Of a DNA stretch of 64,000 nucleotides, positions 1 through 12,064 are shown piece after piece. Where the stretch lies: positions 24,439,769-24,503,768 of the forward strand of contig JBCFYV010000100.1 in the NCBI GenBank assembly GCA_039000515.1, written 5' to 3'. Under the pieces are notes generated by a model. It was not told the origin of the DNA and did no database searches. It saw only the letters and a list, made by a program, of their open reading frames with translations. The translations under genes were made by a program, and so were the position numbers. The DNA comes from Timema cristinae (lineage: Eukaryota > Arthropoda > Insecta > Phasmatodea > Timematidae). Numbering within the stretch: the stretch's first letter is position 1; every line of letters starts with the position of its first letter.

Positions 1-130
1 GGGAAAGTGGAAAACCATTTAGGAAAAACCACCCCCAGATCACCCAACCGAGATTCGAACCTCGATCTCCCCGTCCTCAGCAGTCGAGCTAAACACGACT
101 AGCGCGTTAGCCAACTACGCCACCGAGGTG
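1..130 (-). mobile_element. tRNA-derived SINE, family A, cut by the window edge
   Basis: Read on the minus strand, the right end starts CCTCGGTGGCGTAGTTGGCT (A-box-like) and has GAGGTTCGAATC (B-box) about 45 nt further on, the internal Pol III promoter of a tRNA head. The SINE body follows (rev. comp. of gtggaaaaccatttaggaaa). The same head and body recur at 21.6 and 26.1 kb. The 3' part lies outside the window. Confidence 0.85.
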
Positions 131-243
131 TTTTTTTTTTAAATTTACAGTAGGTATATCTAAATTGTGTTCTGGATTGTTAAATTCGTTAACAGTTGTA
201 GATTACATATTCTAAGTATAAGATCACCAGAGGTATTAATTAA

Positions 244-613
244 AGTGAGAGTGCAAGGGACACAAGGTGTTTAAGTGCAGTGTTTATATCAAAACATTCA
301 TTTTGGTTCAAATAAACAAAATATTTTTCCAGTGGAAACTTTTTTTTTATCACATGGTGACCTCAACAACTCTTGAATATTTGTCAAGGGTGTCCTGGAA
401 TTTAATGACAACTTTTTCTCTCCATTTAAAAATGTTGTCACCTAATGTTGGTATGCTCTTGAAAGATATTCAACTGTTGATATTACCATGTGAAGGAAGA
501 ACTTTATATTCCCACTGGAGCAATATTCTACTTATTTTGGACAAAAACATGTTTTGCTATAAAAAAAAATTGCAAAAACACTTCCTTTTCCTCACATCGA
601 CCACATGCCCAAC
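244..613. mobile_element. TTAA-flanked non-autonomous DNA transposon (MITE), copy 1
   Basis: TTAA stands at 240-243 and 614-617. The inner ends are inverted repeats of each other over roughly 60-130 bp with gaps. The interior carries tcaagggtgtcctggaattt and matches the element at 11103-11459 along its whole length. A 116-codon open frame across it has no family resemblance and is not a gene. TTAA target sites are known for piggyBac and Kolobok elements; which applies is not decided. Confidence 0.65.
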
Positions 614-1670
614 TTAAGTTAGCATAACTCAAAGTGTGGGCCAAAGATAGTTAATAAACAAATGGTTCTAGATAGAGCTACCGTTTTCTGATATTTCCAT
701 TATTTGTATTATATTTTCTAACAAAGTTTTATAATTTCCTCAGATACAAACACAATATCAGAGTATCCAGCCAAAGAATTATTTAAAATTCCTTGACTTT
801 TATAGTTTTCCCAAAGCTGATGTTTTTAGTCACTTTACATATAAATATTAAATATGTTATAAATATTATATGTATTAAGATCAGATCACAACTTAATGCA
901 TTCATATTTTTAGACACATAATAAACATTCTGAAACTGTGTCCCTCTATGAAGGGGTTAAAGGATTTTAGCCTAAAGTGATGGACTATAGTTGGATATAT
1001 TGGTATTTCTCAGCCTTTTTCTGATGCTATTAAGTTGTTTACGAAGGAGTTTTCAAGACCTTTAATATCAAATTATATACCTTTTTATTTGTCTCCTATT
1101 TTTAACTTAGTGATTACTTGTTTAATTTTTTTTTCTTTTAATTTGGGGTTATTATTTATTTTATGTTGTTTGAGAATACGAGGCTATACAATTATGGTTG
1201 CAGGTTGATCTAAGTTAGAATTCAATTAGATCATAATGAGACATTAAATAATCACTATCACACCAGTACAAATTGAGATTGTTGTAAGAAGTTTATTATT
1301 TTTAAGTTTTTTTTATTTACATAACGTAATCAAACTTTCCCACATATGCAGAGCCATGACTCAACTTTGACCAAACATGTGAGTAAAGGGGTGGAAAGAT
1401 AACACATAAAAAAGATTCATAGTGAGTATTAAATGAGAGAAATATATTATTTTTGGTATTGTATATAAAAGTTAGGTAGGCCCCCCCTTTTTTTTAAGTG
1501 AATAGGCCTACATAAAAACTCCAGAAATACAATAAAATTCCTCGACATTTATCTGTTTTCCAGGTCAGGTCCTAGACCAAGCTTGAAACTTATTTACAAT
1601 ACTGATAAGACTAGACTAAGACATATTTATTGATGACGCCAAGATACCACACAGTTTTAAAATATCTATT

Positions 1671-1899
1671 TCGGTGGCAGCATGGTCTAATGCATCATAT
1701 TAGACTGTCCTGCCAATGATTGGGAGACCAGGGTTCGAATCTTGGTTGGGTGTAGAGGGTGATTAAAAAAGTTTTCCACTCTTCCAATCAAATTCAGGTG
1801 CATTTCCTCTAAATTCAAATCTTCCTATTCCCTAGCTCATTGGTGAAATCAGTACATATGTGTATAATCTGAACAGGTAGTAAGACAGGTTTTTTTTTA
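1671..1899 (+). mobile_element. Degenerate tRNA-SINE, family A, plus orientation
   Basis: The head has cggtggcagcatggtctaat, then a B-box-like gggttcgaatcttgg. The body gttttccactcttcc, tgcatttcctctaaattc and the tail ataatctgaacaggtagtaa, gacaggt then poly-T follow. Many point changes indicate an old copy. Confidence 0.75.
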
Positions 1900-2164
1900 A
1901 AAAAGTTTAGAACTGATATTTTTTTCCATAACATTTTATGTAACTCTAAAATAACAAAATATATATAGTTCGGAATGATCCGTAAGACCAACGTTAGCAT
2001 CAAAATGAAACTCTAGTGAGGCATTTAAATTTTAATTAATGGCGTACCAACATTCCACATCTGGCTCCATAATCTATTATTAGAATAAAGTCTGAACTGT
2101 ATTGTTAATTCAAAAAAATGGAATGCTGATGTGTTATGTCTGAAGAAGGTATAATATAAAGTAA

Positions 2165-2335
2165 ATGTACCCACAATTGTATGGAGGTAGAGAGTGGGAA
2201 ACCATTTAGGAAAAACTAACTCAAGTGGGCCTACACTCGGCCAAGATTCAAACTTCTACCTCCTCATCAGTATACCAGACTGTATAGGCCTGACATTTAA
2301 ACCATGTGCCCAATGATGCAGGTTAATGTTATTGT
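2165..2335 (-). mobile_element. Degenerate tRNA-SINE, family A
   Basis: Carries the minus-strand body (ggaggtagagagtgggaaac, catttaggaaaaact) and a decayed B-box complement (ggccaagattcaaac). The 3' tail is missing or unrecognisable. Confidence 0.65.
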
Positions 2336-2349
2336 TGTTATTATTAGTG

Positions 2350-3120
2350 CAAACCAGAGTTGACCAACTAGCAGCCACATGATGACCAGAAGGTCATTTT
2401 GTGTGGCCTGTGTCAGGGTTAACTAAATTGAAAGATTTATTATTATTATTATTTAACAGTTCACTCGCCTTTCTAACAGACTCACCATCACATAAACAAA
2501 CTTAAATTTAAGCTACAGGGATGATACCAAACTACCAAAAATCAATCGTAGATTTAGATGGGTTTATAAACCAACTAAAAGATTTTTAAATTCATCATTG
2601 CCAATGAAAGCTTCGTACATTTTCATTTCATGCAAACAGTTTATGGAGAAAAGTCATGATATTGATTTCAAGTTTTGAGTAGATACTTTTGGAACAATTC
2701 GATGAGCAATTTTCTTACTTAATAAAGATGTGGTCACAAATGATGTTATTTAACACTCCGATTAAGTGATACATTTCAGAGGAGTAAAACACTTTCTAAT
2801 TAGAGCTATGTTATATGTTAAGTGACTCCATTTTTTAAGTAGAGGTAGAGGCAAAAAGCAGACAATGATTTTTAGAAATTGACATAACAGAAAAATATCC
2901 TTTATTAGATGAATTTAGCAGAATTTCATCCATGTTTGAAGCACGTTTTAGCGTGCCTGCACTTTTTTTTTCCATTATGAAGGCAGTGAAATCATTTCAA
3001 AGAAACTGACTGACCGATGACCAAGGACTGAATTTGATTATATGTATTTTATTACTTATGTGCACGCAGACACTGTTCATGACCTCCTGGTTGTAGAAAT
3101 GTAGATTTGGTAGGTCATTT
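2350..3120 (+). pseudogene. Dead hAT-superfamily transposase fragment
   Basis: Around 2880-3030 the plus strand reads FLEIDITEKYPLLDEFSRIS, then SMFEARFSVPALFFSIMK, AVKSFQRN, a stop, LTD. This is the C-terminal dimerisation region of hAT transposases, whose usual form includes mFGSTYvCEqlFS.Mk...R..LTDehL. A stop codon and substitutions (for example loss of the Cys-Glu pair) show it is not functional. The flank near 2350-2420 (gttgaccaactagcagccac) resembles hAT ends, and AGGTCATTTTTT-type simple repeats follow at 3110-3240. Upstream coding sequence is too decayed to follow. Confidence 0.7.
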
Positions 3121-3240
3121 TTTGCCATTTTGAATTTTTAAGGTCATTTTTTCGTGCTTTAGGTCATTATTTCGTAATTTATGTTGAATATAGGTAATTT
3201 TTAGGCATTTATATTGAATATAGGCCTAGGTCATTATGAA
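3110..3240. repeat. Degenerate short repeat based on AGGTCATTTTT
   Basis: AGGTCATTTTTT/AGGTCATTATT recurs at about 3112, 3140, 3160 and 3230, with ttgaatatagg interleaved. It is low-complexity and adjoins the hAT relic. Confidence 0.5.
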
Positions 3241-6200
3241 CTAATGATGTTTTGTAAACGCATAAATATTTATACATTTTATTTTCCCCCCCACACACAT
3301 GTTAGACAGAATAAGTTATTTTCAAACGCTTTGAAATAAATCAACATTTTAAGGTATTTTCTCAGTTAAATTCTCTGACTATTAAAAAAAAACTTTATCA
3401 TAAAATCAGCATTTGAAAGTAGTTTCTAAGTTTATGGCATGTTTAAGTAGCCTATGCCTAAACACTAGAACAATACGTAAATTTGTTTCCTAATACCTAG
3501 ATTCAGAATAAATAGGCATTTTAAATAGTTATTCCCAACAAGGTCAAATAAATAAAAAACTTATTTAGTTTTAGCGTGATCAATAGTTCTCTAACAATAA
3601 TTAAAAATAAATAAGAAATAATGTGTAGCGAAAGATTTATTCATTGATTAATTCATCGTGACTCCAAGTAAATAAAACAGGGAGAATATCCAATTTTGTG
3701 ATAAGAGTGATTAAGTTGCTTTCCTCCAATGAATGGATTCGTATCACCATAAGTAGCCTACACACATAGTACTTTAATGGTAATTATTAATTTTGTAAAC
3801 ATTTATTTATAGATGTTAATTAAAGAAGAAAAATCAATTACCTAACATTTGTGTTCTGAAAATTGAAAAATGAAACCTGGACACAGGAATCAATCCCGGG
3901 ACCTACTATATAACTATAAACTATATAACTAGTAACCATTAGCGGATGTTTAAGAACTTTATTGTTTTGCAGGTCCTTAAACACAAGCTAGGGGTCAACA
4001 CTTGGGACCGTAGTGACTGGCCTTGACCACAGCATTGAGATGAAATTAAATATATTTAAAAAACAATTCTATGAAATGTAATAGGTACTACATTAAATTT
4101 GAAAACAGTCATTAGCCCGTGTAGGCCTAAAGATTAAAGAAACACATTAAAGTAGTAATTATAGTTTATAAATAAAATTGTTTGCACAAATTTGAATGAT
4201 TTTTTTTATATTTCAAATATTTATTGGACCTAGAAAAACATACAAAAATAAAATTATTTAAAATCATCCCCCCATCCCCACAAAAGACATAAAATAAACT
4301 CTAAATATCTTCTAGGGGTATTAAAAATATTGATTAAAGCTCTTAAACCCCAGAGGCTGAGGGAATATATGCCTCTAAAACCCCTCCCCCTCCACCACTG
4401 TACTCAGCTGTGACAGGATTGGCTCAGTGCTAGGCGAATGGGAGGACAAGGAGAGGTCAAGGAGGTACACCCCCCCCTCCCTTTTCAATATCAAGACTCG
4501 GTTTAATACAAATGTAGATCATATGAAGTTTTTAGAGCAATGGAGATATGTCAAAAGTATGGGATACATTTTAAGACAAGGCTTATAAGATGATATCCAT
4601 CACTGTGTGTTGTTCATTACACACATTAGAAGTGCTATTATAATGGGGAACGAGAATGAGTTTGGTGGATTCAAAACTTACACAAAACTTGATATAAAAA
4701 AATGTTATGCCTTATTTATTCTTTAAAAAAATGCATTTAAGAAACATTTAAATAACTAGATGCAACTATTCTGATTTGATTATTGTTTTGAGTAATCAAC
4801 ACAAGCCAAGTGTTATTAACAACTGAAAACACACTTAAAAACACTTCAAAATCCCTCTTACTACTGGTATATCTTATTTCGCACCACATCAGGACTAAGT
4901 AACTTACAGCCCTTGTGTTATTTAAATTGATACTCATCGTCACCATAAAAATATCTCCATATAGTTTCTAGAAATACTTATAATTCACACTTTTTCTTAG
5001 CTGTGCCTTCTAGCCCCCATTTCGAAATCTAATTCTTACTACTGTCTTTGTCATGTTTGGGAAAAAATGTGAAAGAAAATTAAATGTATCGTATGAATAT
5101 AATAGGATATGTATTAAATATGTGTATGTTCATAGAAGCAAGAGCTCCAAAATCAATAAATCTAGAAAGCAGAAATTTCCCAAACTTAACACTTATTTAA
5201 ATAAATCTAATGGATATATCCTTCAAGACTTTTTTTTAACTATCTATTGCGAGTTAGCTTCCTTAAGCTCAACTATCAAATTATCATTATAAAACATTTA
5301 CCACAAATTTTCAAACCAAACTACACCCTTGTTTGCTATTTATTTACCCCGCTTCTTAGTACCTGTTCAAACAAATTTATATTAATCATTATAAGCATGA
5401 ATGGATGAGGAAAGAAGGTAGTATTTAAGAGGAAGTGTACCCGCATTAACATGAAGGGAAACATGCAAATTTAAGTAAGAGCCAATCATTAATTATTTTT
5501 TTTACAAAATCAACTGTTATAAGATCAATGTTAAAGATATTATTCAAATACTAAATAATGTCATAACAATAAATAAGATTTGTTTAAAAACCAAAAACAA
5601 AATGTTTATTATTTACTTAAGACTATTTGTTGGTTTTTTGTTAATCTTGATAAGGCCAGAAAATGATGTGCACACTTTATAAGTAATTTTAATTTTTTGT
5701 TTTATTCATAAAAAATTTTGTACAAAAATGAATAAAGTTGATTTTATAAAAATTAGGCAAAAGAGAATCTCGTTTTTGTTGAAACAGTTTGTGACATCAC
5801 TGGAGCATTAACCCCTGTCACCATCCCTTAAATCAAGATACCAACTCTGAAAAGTAACAGTTACAGATCACATGACCTGATGTGTGAAGATATGAAATTA
5901 AGCCCATATCTCATTCAGATAACATTCAAAACTTAATAATTACATCACTGGATTTGGTTGGCTGCTTTCAAAACTTCAACTAAAACCAAATTTTATTTCT
6001 AGGTGAGTCTAGTACTTTATAATCTTGTAAGTCTAACAAATAAAACTGTTTATGTACAAAATTACTGAAATAATTGTATGAAAGATTATTTAACTACTTG
6101 CGTGACTTTTAAAATTTAGTCAATTATAGTTAATAATGTTAGTGGTATAAGCTTGTTTAATTTATGTTTTGGTTGAGTATAAGACATGGTAAACTAGTCT

Positions 6201-6336
6201 TGACTTTGCCTAATATTAAGTTATCAAAGTGCAAGATAAAAGCCAAAATTTATGTTTTATTTCATATATTGTAGAACTTTTTGAGTTAATATTTAAAACA
6301 GTACAGATTTAGCTTGACAAGGAATCTTTTTCTCCT
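3240..6336. other. Gene-free AT-rich interval
   Basis: Only fragments are seen: one arm of the tRNA-like fold-back repeat at about 3850-3915 (B-box-like gaatcaatcccggg), a C-rich patch at 4380-4490, and a SINE body scrap near 5395-5475 (gaggaagtgtacccgcatta). No open frame here has family resemblance or coding character. Confidence 0.6.
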
Positions 6337-6935
6337 TTAAATTTATTTGAAGTTGTCAAATCAACACACTCATTTTACCTGACCATCTCAGATATTGAAA
6401 AAATTTAGATATTAATAGTGTGTATGAAGGAGACTAAGAAAAACACCCATTTTTATTTAAATATCTCAAACGATTTTCAAAATTATGGCTATGTAAAGTT
6501 TTCAAAAATAGCCAAAAACGCAACTTGGTTTATTTTCTAATTGTCATAGCAGCTCTCTGAATTAAACTAAAGCGGTGGGAGTGGTGTCATTTTACTCAGG
6601 TTTTTACACCCTTTTCAATAACATACAGCACAACATGCATTGTCATAACAATTTTTCAATTTCAAAATAAAAATTGCTATTTATTTTCTGAAAAAGTGTG
6701 CCACCAACATATTTCCAAAAAATAATGTGCATAATTTGTACTTATGTTAAGTGATTGTCAAAATTTAAAAGTGAGAGGATAATATTCTCATAGTTAAAAT
6801 AATTTTAAAACAAGGTGTTCTAAAGAACGTTAGCCTTTATGTAGTAAGTGAAGTACAGTTTTACTAAATGTATTATTGATCTAATGGGCTTCATTAAATT
6901 AATTATTTCAAGTAGTTATAACACTTACTACTTAG

Positions 6936-8330
6936 TTAAATGTGAGTTATATGTTTGTTGACAGCCTGTGTACATTTCATAGCCTCATCAGGAGTTATTA
7001 CATAAATCCTTCCGGTAGGAGTTGTAAGATCAACTTTGCAAATAGCATCCTTCAACAATATCCACATTACATCTGGCTTTATCAGATATGAAAATGGAAA
7101 AGGTCCAGCAGGATGTAGAAATGTTACTTTCAATTTATCATCTTCTTCGTTATTCTCCAAAATATATGTCAGCCACCATTTTTGGTCATTAACAGTGGTT
7201 ACATAACCAGTTACTTCTGACACTTGGAGTTTGTCTGGGGATGTTTGTATGAACACTGTTCCTCCTGTTATTTACACAAAGAAGTATTTCACATAAATCT
7301 TTGATGAGCTCGAAGCAAGAGGTATATAAGCATGGTAATGTTGAGTTCCCTTAGTGGTTATTTCTTGGCTAAAACGTTCATTCAAAAAAATTTCAGACTC
7401 AATATATTCTTCTTGTGTTGAGAAGGTAAAATTGATTCCAGATACATTTTTACTGCCCATTCATAAACTTAGATGGGTGTCAGAATTTGGTTGGCATATG
7501 GATGTTGTAGGCTTGACCTAGCGGTTAGTCTCTTGACCACATCGACTTCACATGAGCCAATGCTGAAAAATGCCATTCGGCCTTTACGCCAAAGCCCTGC
7601 TCATGATAACACAAGTTTGTGAAATTTGTCTTATTTTTAAACTGTGCAGCAGACTCATCAGAGTAATAAAACAATTTTTTTTACATTGTTTGAAACTTTG
7701 CTAAGAATTCAATGAGTTTTTTTTGTAAGATATAAACACACACAGTGTTATGCTCTAAACAGTCAGAAATTACAACAAAACTGATGTGCTCAACTTTATC
7801 ATCACCTTTGAAATAAACTACAAAAGGGTGTATAGTCATGTACTCGCTTGCCTAATGATAACTGAGCTTCGTCCTGCTTGACGATTGTGAAATTTTCTGA
7901 AAAATCTAAATTCACTACAAACACTAACTTTTTTAAATTTTCTTTTTTTTTTAATAATGACTGAAGACTGCTGCTTGGCGATGAAATCGTGTTTGATTAG
8001 GCAAGCAAGTTTGTCAGAGAAAAGATTTATAAAACCATCAGAAGATGTCTGTAAAGTTTCAAGGTTGCAACAATCTACAGATACCCTCTGATGAAAGGTG
8101 AGATTTTCTTCAAAGGCCTCTTCAAGGTTTCTTTGTATTGGAACATCCCCAGGGTATTCTCCACATCCAATCATGTTGCAATCAATGTTCAGTGGTTTAC
8201 ATATAATTTTTTGTAAGCAGTGTTTATACATGTTCAATTCCCCACAAGTCAAAGCTCCTAATTTTGCATTTTCCATAATTAATTTTACAATTTGGTGAAT
8301 TGTGCATAAATAAACTGCACGCTTGCCACT
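6936..8330 (-). pseudogene. Broken transposase-like gene of the palindromic element
   Basis: Minus-strand reading, in order: RAVYLCTIHQ and ENAKLGALTCGELN; a Cys-rich stretch (CNMIGCGEYPGDVP); VDCCNLETLQ and HDFIAKQQS; after a frame change VVNLDFSENFTIVKQDEAQ; TIHPFVVYFKGDDKVEH and FVVISDCLEH; YYSDESAAQFKNKTNF and VKAEWHFSALAHVK; VKRLTARSSLQHPYANQ; and a C-terminal WWLTYILE...KVTFLHPAGP module ending near 6936. I recognise this order from a widespread uncharacterised invertebrate protein family. Its spaced Asp/His motifs look DDE-transposase-like, which is inference. The N-terminal half is missing, and there are at least two frameshifts and stops (for example after ...QILTPI). Confidence 0.7.
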
Positions 8331-8439
8331 TTAGCCAGCCAAAATACAATACTTTGGCCGAAGTTGAGCAAATTTAGAAAAACCAATTTTAATGTTGAGG
8401 AATTTTGCTATGCTTATATATCCATTGCTTCTTTGAAGA

Positions 8440-8770
8440 AATAACAGGAGGAACAATTTTCAAACAAACATCTCCAGACAAACTCCAAATGTCAGAAATA
8501 AGCGGTTATGAAACCACTGTTTATGACCAATAATGGTGGCCAATGTATATTTTACAGATGAACAAGGAAGATAATGAATTAAAAGTAACATTTCTACACC
8601 CTGCTGGACCTTCTCCATCATTTTCATAACCGAGAAAGCCAGATGTAATGTGGATATCCTTGAAGGATGCTATTTGCAAAGTTGATCTTACAACTCCTAC
8701 CGGAAGGATTTATGTAATAACTCCTAATGAGGCTATGAAATGTACACAGGCTGTCAACGAACTCTAACTA
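8440..8770 (+). pseudogene. Inverted second copy of the transposase C-terminal module
   Basis: The plus strand repeats the end of the minus-strand pseudogene: QTSPDKLQMSEISGYETTVY, then a stop in place of Lys before WW, LKVTFLHPAGPSPS, PDVMWISLKDAICKVDLTTP and TGRIYVITPNEAMKCTQAVN. Stops and frame breaks differ from the other copy, so the two arms have decayed independently. Confidence 0.75.
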
Positions 8771-9660
8771 ACATTTAACTAAGTAGTAAGTGTTATAACT
8801 ACTTGAAATAATTAATTTAACGAAGCCCGTGAGATCAATAATTATAATACTATAAAGCCACATGGTTGACTCACTCACTGACATTAATGTTTTCCCACTT
8901 CCAGATGAGTTAGAAACTTGAAATTTGGCAAACTTATAGTTTTTAGCCTGTAACCGACAGGAAAATTCCAAAAAGTAAATAAATTTAATTTTTAACCCTC
9001 CCAAAAAGTTCAAAATGGCGGAGCAATTTTAAAGTTGGTGCGGACCTTTCTTTGGAGGTATCTTGTGGCTAAACGGTTAGACCTATCAAAAAAAGGCTCT
9101 GGAATTATATTTACATCCACTTGCACTTTACCTATTGTAAAACTGTACTTCGATTACTACACAAAGGCTAACATTTTTTAGAACACCTTGTTTTAAAATG
9201 ATTTTAACTATGAGCCCATTATTCTCCCACTTTTAAATTTTGACGATCACTTAACATAAGTACAGACTATGCACAGCATTTTTTGGTGGCACACTTTTTC
9301 AGAAAATCAAAATAGAGATTTTGATTTTTGAATTTTTTTTGTTATGACAATGCATGTTTTGTTGCATGTTATTGTAAAGGGCATATAAAACTGAGTAAAA
9401 TGACACCACTCCCACCTCTCTAGCTTAATTCGGAGAGCTACTATGATGATTAAAAAATAAACCAGCAGTGCAATTTTGGCCATTTTTTGTAAACTTTACA
9501 TAGCCATATTTTGAAAATAGTTTGAAATATTTAAATAAAAATGGGTGTTTTTCTTATTCTACATACACACTAATTTTATACCAAATTTTATCAAAATCTG
9601 AAATAGGTAAAATTTTGTAAGAAAAAAAAGTGTGTTGATTTGACACGGAATGACCCTTAA

Positions 9661-10410
9661 ATGTTCCAAATTCATGAATAATTGGATATTTTTTATTAAT
9701 TTTTGGGGGAAATGTATTATTTTTTCGAGACACAAAATACTCCTCGAAATTTTCCGACCTTCCCGGTTTTTTAGGTTTGTGGCAACCCTCAATAAAAGAA
9801 GGGAGAATGGGAATGATTTAATTAAATTACAACATACAAAATATGCAAACATAGGCTAAAAACAAAACAAATCTTTTAAAATGAAAAAAAAAGTTGTGAT
9901 GTCATGTTAAAAAGCTTAATGTAATCGAGTTTCTAAGTTAAGTACCTTAGAAAATAGATAGGTCCATTACTAACTTATTTATGTGCACTGTTTTATTATT
10001 CATCCGTGTTATCTGTGTATTTAGACTAAGAGTAGGGGAAAGTCTGAATCCTTTTATAACCATGCTTCCCTACCAGTAGACTCGGGATTCAGATTTAGGC
10101 CTTACCGTCACCAGCAAACCAGACCAGACAAGATTGATATCATAGTAAGTAAGAGCCCACCAGTTGTTACAATCATCAAATAAAGTTTGCATTATAAAAA
10201 ATGCAGGCCTCCCTCTATATTTAAGAAAATAAGTTATTGTTATTACTTAAAACAGAATTTTAAATGTGAAAAACTCATTTTTTTAAATATAATTGTTAAA
10301 TAACTTGTTGTTTAAGTGGGTCATAAAAAATTAGCCTTTAGGCCTAGTGAAAAAGTGACATTAAGAAAATATCTAAATGTGACTCCTCAACGTTGAGTAT
10401 ATATAGCGAG
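9661..10410. other. Gene-free AT-rich interval
   Basis: Two overlapping open frames on opposite strands near 9560-9860 have no family resemblance and look random. Nothing else is supported. Confidence 0.5.
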
Positions 10411-10414
10411 ATTT

Positions 10415-10680
10415 TTTTATTAAATATAGCACCATGTCTTACTGCCATTTCGGGTTGTAAGCTTATGTACTATTTACACTAATATGTAAGGGATTAGAAA
10501 GGTATAATTTGGTGGAAATGCACCCGCATTTGTGGAGGGAGAGTGGAAAAATATTTAAAAAACTTAATGCACCTGACTGGAATTGAATCACTGTGTCCTC
10601 TCATTTTTGGCAGTCTATTATATTGCAAGGGTACCGCCCTAGAACAAGTGGACACCGGAGTAGGTCTTATTCAATATAAT
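10415..10680 (-). mobile_element. Degenerate tRNA-SINE, family A, nearly full length
   Basis: The 3' end reads (plus strand) tagcaccatgtcttactgcc then gggttgtaagc; the body is gcacccgcatttgtggaggg and agtggaaaaatattta; the decayed B-box complement is ggaattgaatcac. The 66-codon open frame within is chance. Confidence 0.75.
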
Positions 10681-11102
10681 TTTCTTATATATTTACCTGA
10701 CGAATTTTGTATCCAAATCTGCTCAAATAATAATATAGCATAGGCTAATATTTAAAAGAAAGTGAAGTATAGGTGTTAATAAAAATTAATATAATTTCGG
10801 GTTAAATAAAAAATATTTGAGGAGGGCAGCAGGCTCTTAAGATGTAGGTTTAAACATTATTTAAAAAATACCAGATTTTTGCAATCATCGCTGTAATAAT
10901 GGATTTGTATATTAGGCCTAATTGACCACTTAAGTTTAAGATATAAACAAAATGAAATGAGTAAAACTCATAGCACAGCCTATTGAATTACCAACTATAC
11001 CAATAAAGCATGTAACAATGCCTGGTATTAAAGCATATACCTAGGTCTAGTGACATATTTTCAAAACACTAAATAAGCTAGTGTTCTAGTTGCAATACTT
11101 AA

Positions 11103-11459
11103 GAACGGATGGAAGGGGATGCGAGAAAAATCCTGTGATTTTGCAGTTTTATGGTAAAACATTTTTTTGGGCAAAATAAATCAAATATTTCTCCAGTATA
11201 AACATATAGTATAATTTCCTTCATGTGTTGATATCAACAGTTGTTGATTATCTTGTCAAGGGTGTCCTAGAATTTAATGACAACTTTTATTCTAAATTTA
11301 AAAAGTTTGTCATTTAATGCCATTATCCACATGACAGAATTGTTGATATCACATGTGTAATAAATTAAGCTCTATGTTTATACTGAAACAATATTTGATT
11401 AATTAATTAATAAAAACTGCAAAAACACTGGCCTTTTCACACGTCCTTTACATCCCAAC
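11103..11459. mobile_element. TTAA-flanked MITE, copy 2
   Basis: Homologous to 244-613, sharing for example tcaagggtgtcct(a/g)gaattta and the terminal gcaaaaacact...cccaactta. Left flank TTAA at 11099-11102; right flank TTAT at 11460-11463, a decayed TTAA. The inverted arms are clear here: cagtataaacatatag near 11195 against ctatgtttatactg near 11370, and gttgatatcaaca against tgttgatatcac. Confidence 0.7.
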
Positions 11460-11509
11460 TTATTGAACGTAATTTAAAAAAAATATTTTTAAAGGCACTT
11501 CGATCATTA

Positions 11510-12060
11510 GACCTAGGGCAGTGTTTCTCAAAGTTTTTATAATGGAACACTACCAAATGGAAGCTAATGAGCATTAGGGGTGGAGGGTTAGGACACCAGA
11601 GAGCTGGGAGTAGGAGGGAAGGGGATTTTAAAACCATACAGAAAAATAATTTCTAGGAAATTTCATTTTAGGACTAGAATAAATAAATGCAAGACCAAAA
11701 TTAATTTATTAAATTAAATGTTGTGAAAAACAAATATAATATAATTTCAATTAAAGGTAGGCCTACCCTAATAGTTGTTTTGAGTGTTTTTAACATTCTA
11801 AAACACATTTTATTTTATAGCTAGGTAAGTTAAATATTTGTCCTGGTTTGTTGACTTAAGGCTAGAAGAGACTTCCTTTTATATGTAACTTGTGCCTACC
11901 AAGGAAAAATAGAGCTTAATACCGTATGGATATTTCATATTTAATCTTTTGCATTTCACATTTTTTATTATATGCATGGTTAACATTCTTTAATTCATTA
12001 TTATGACTAAACTGGGATTCTGCAGACTACTTGATAGACTGCTGTGGACCACTCTTTAAT
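11510..12060. mobile_element. Possible hAT-like element remnant
   Basis: gcagtgtttctcaaag at 11519-11534 is the form often seen at hAT termini. A second hAT-like stretch, tagactgctgtggaccactc, lies at about 12035 in the opposite sense. No transposase or clear target-site duplication was found. Confidence 0.3.
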
Positions 12061-12064
12061 AAAT

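Larger units (their letters stand above)
6341..9656. mobile_element. Palindromic DNA transposon with about 1-kb inverted arms, flanked by TTAA
   Basis: The left part (about 6341-7335) and right part (about 8405-9656) are inverted copies. Examples: aaaacacccatttttattta at 6440 against its complement near 9535; gtggtgtcattttactc at 6580 against gagtaaaatgacaccac near 9390; gtcaaatcaacacac at 6356 against gtgtgttgatttgac at 9630. Beyond the arms TTAA stands at 6337-6340 and 9657-9660, a likely target-site duplication. The left arm lacks about 300 bp present on the right (about 8845-9150). Both arms include the same end of a transposase-like reading frame, so either the inverted repeats reach into the gene or two copies were joined. 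Arms differ at many sites, so it is not recent. Confidence 0.75.

Noticed and set aside
267..617. A 116-codon protein on the plus strand
   Set aside because: It lies wholly within a MITE whose second copy at 11.1 kb does not keep the frame.
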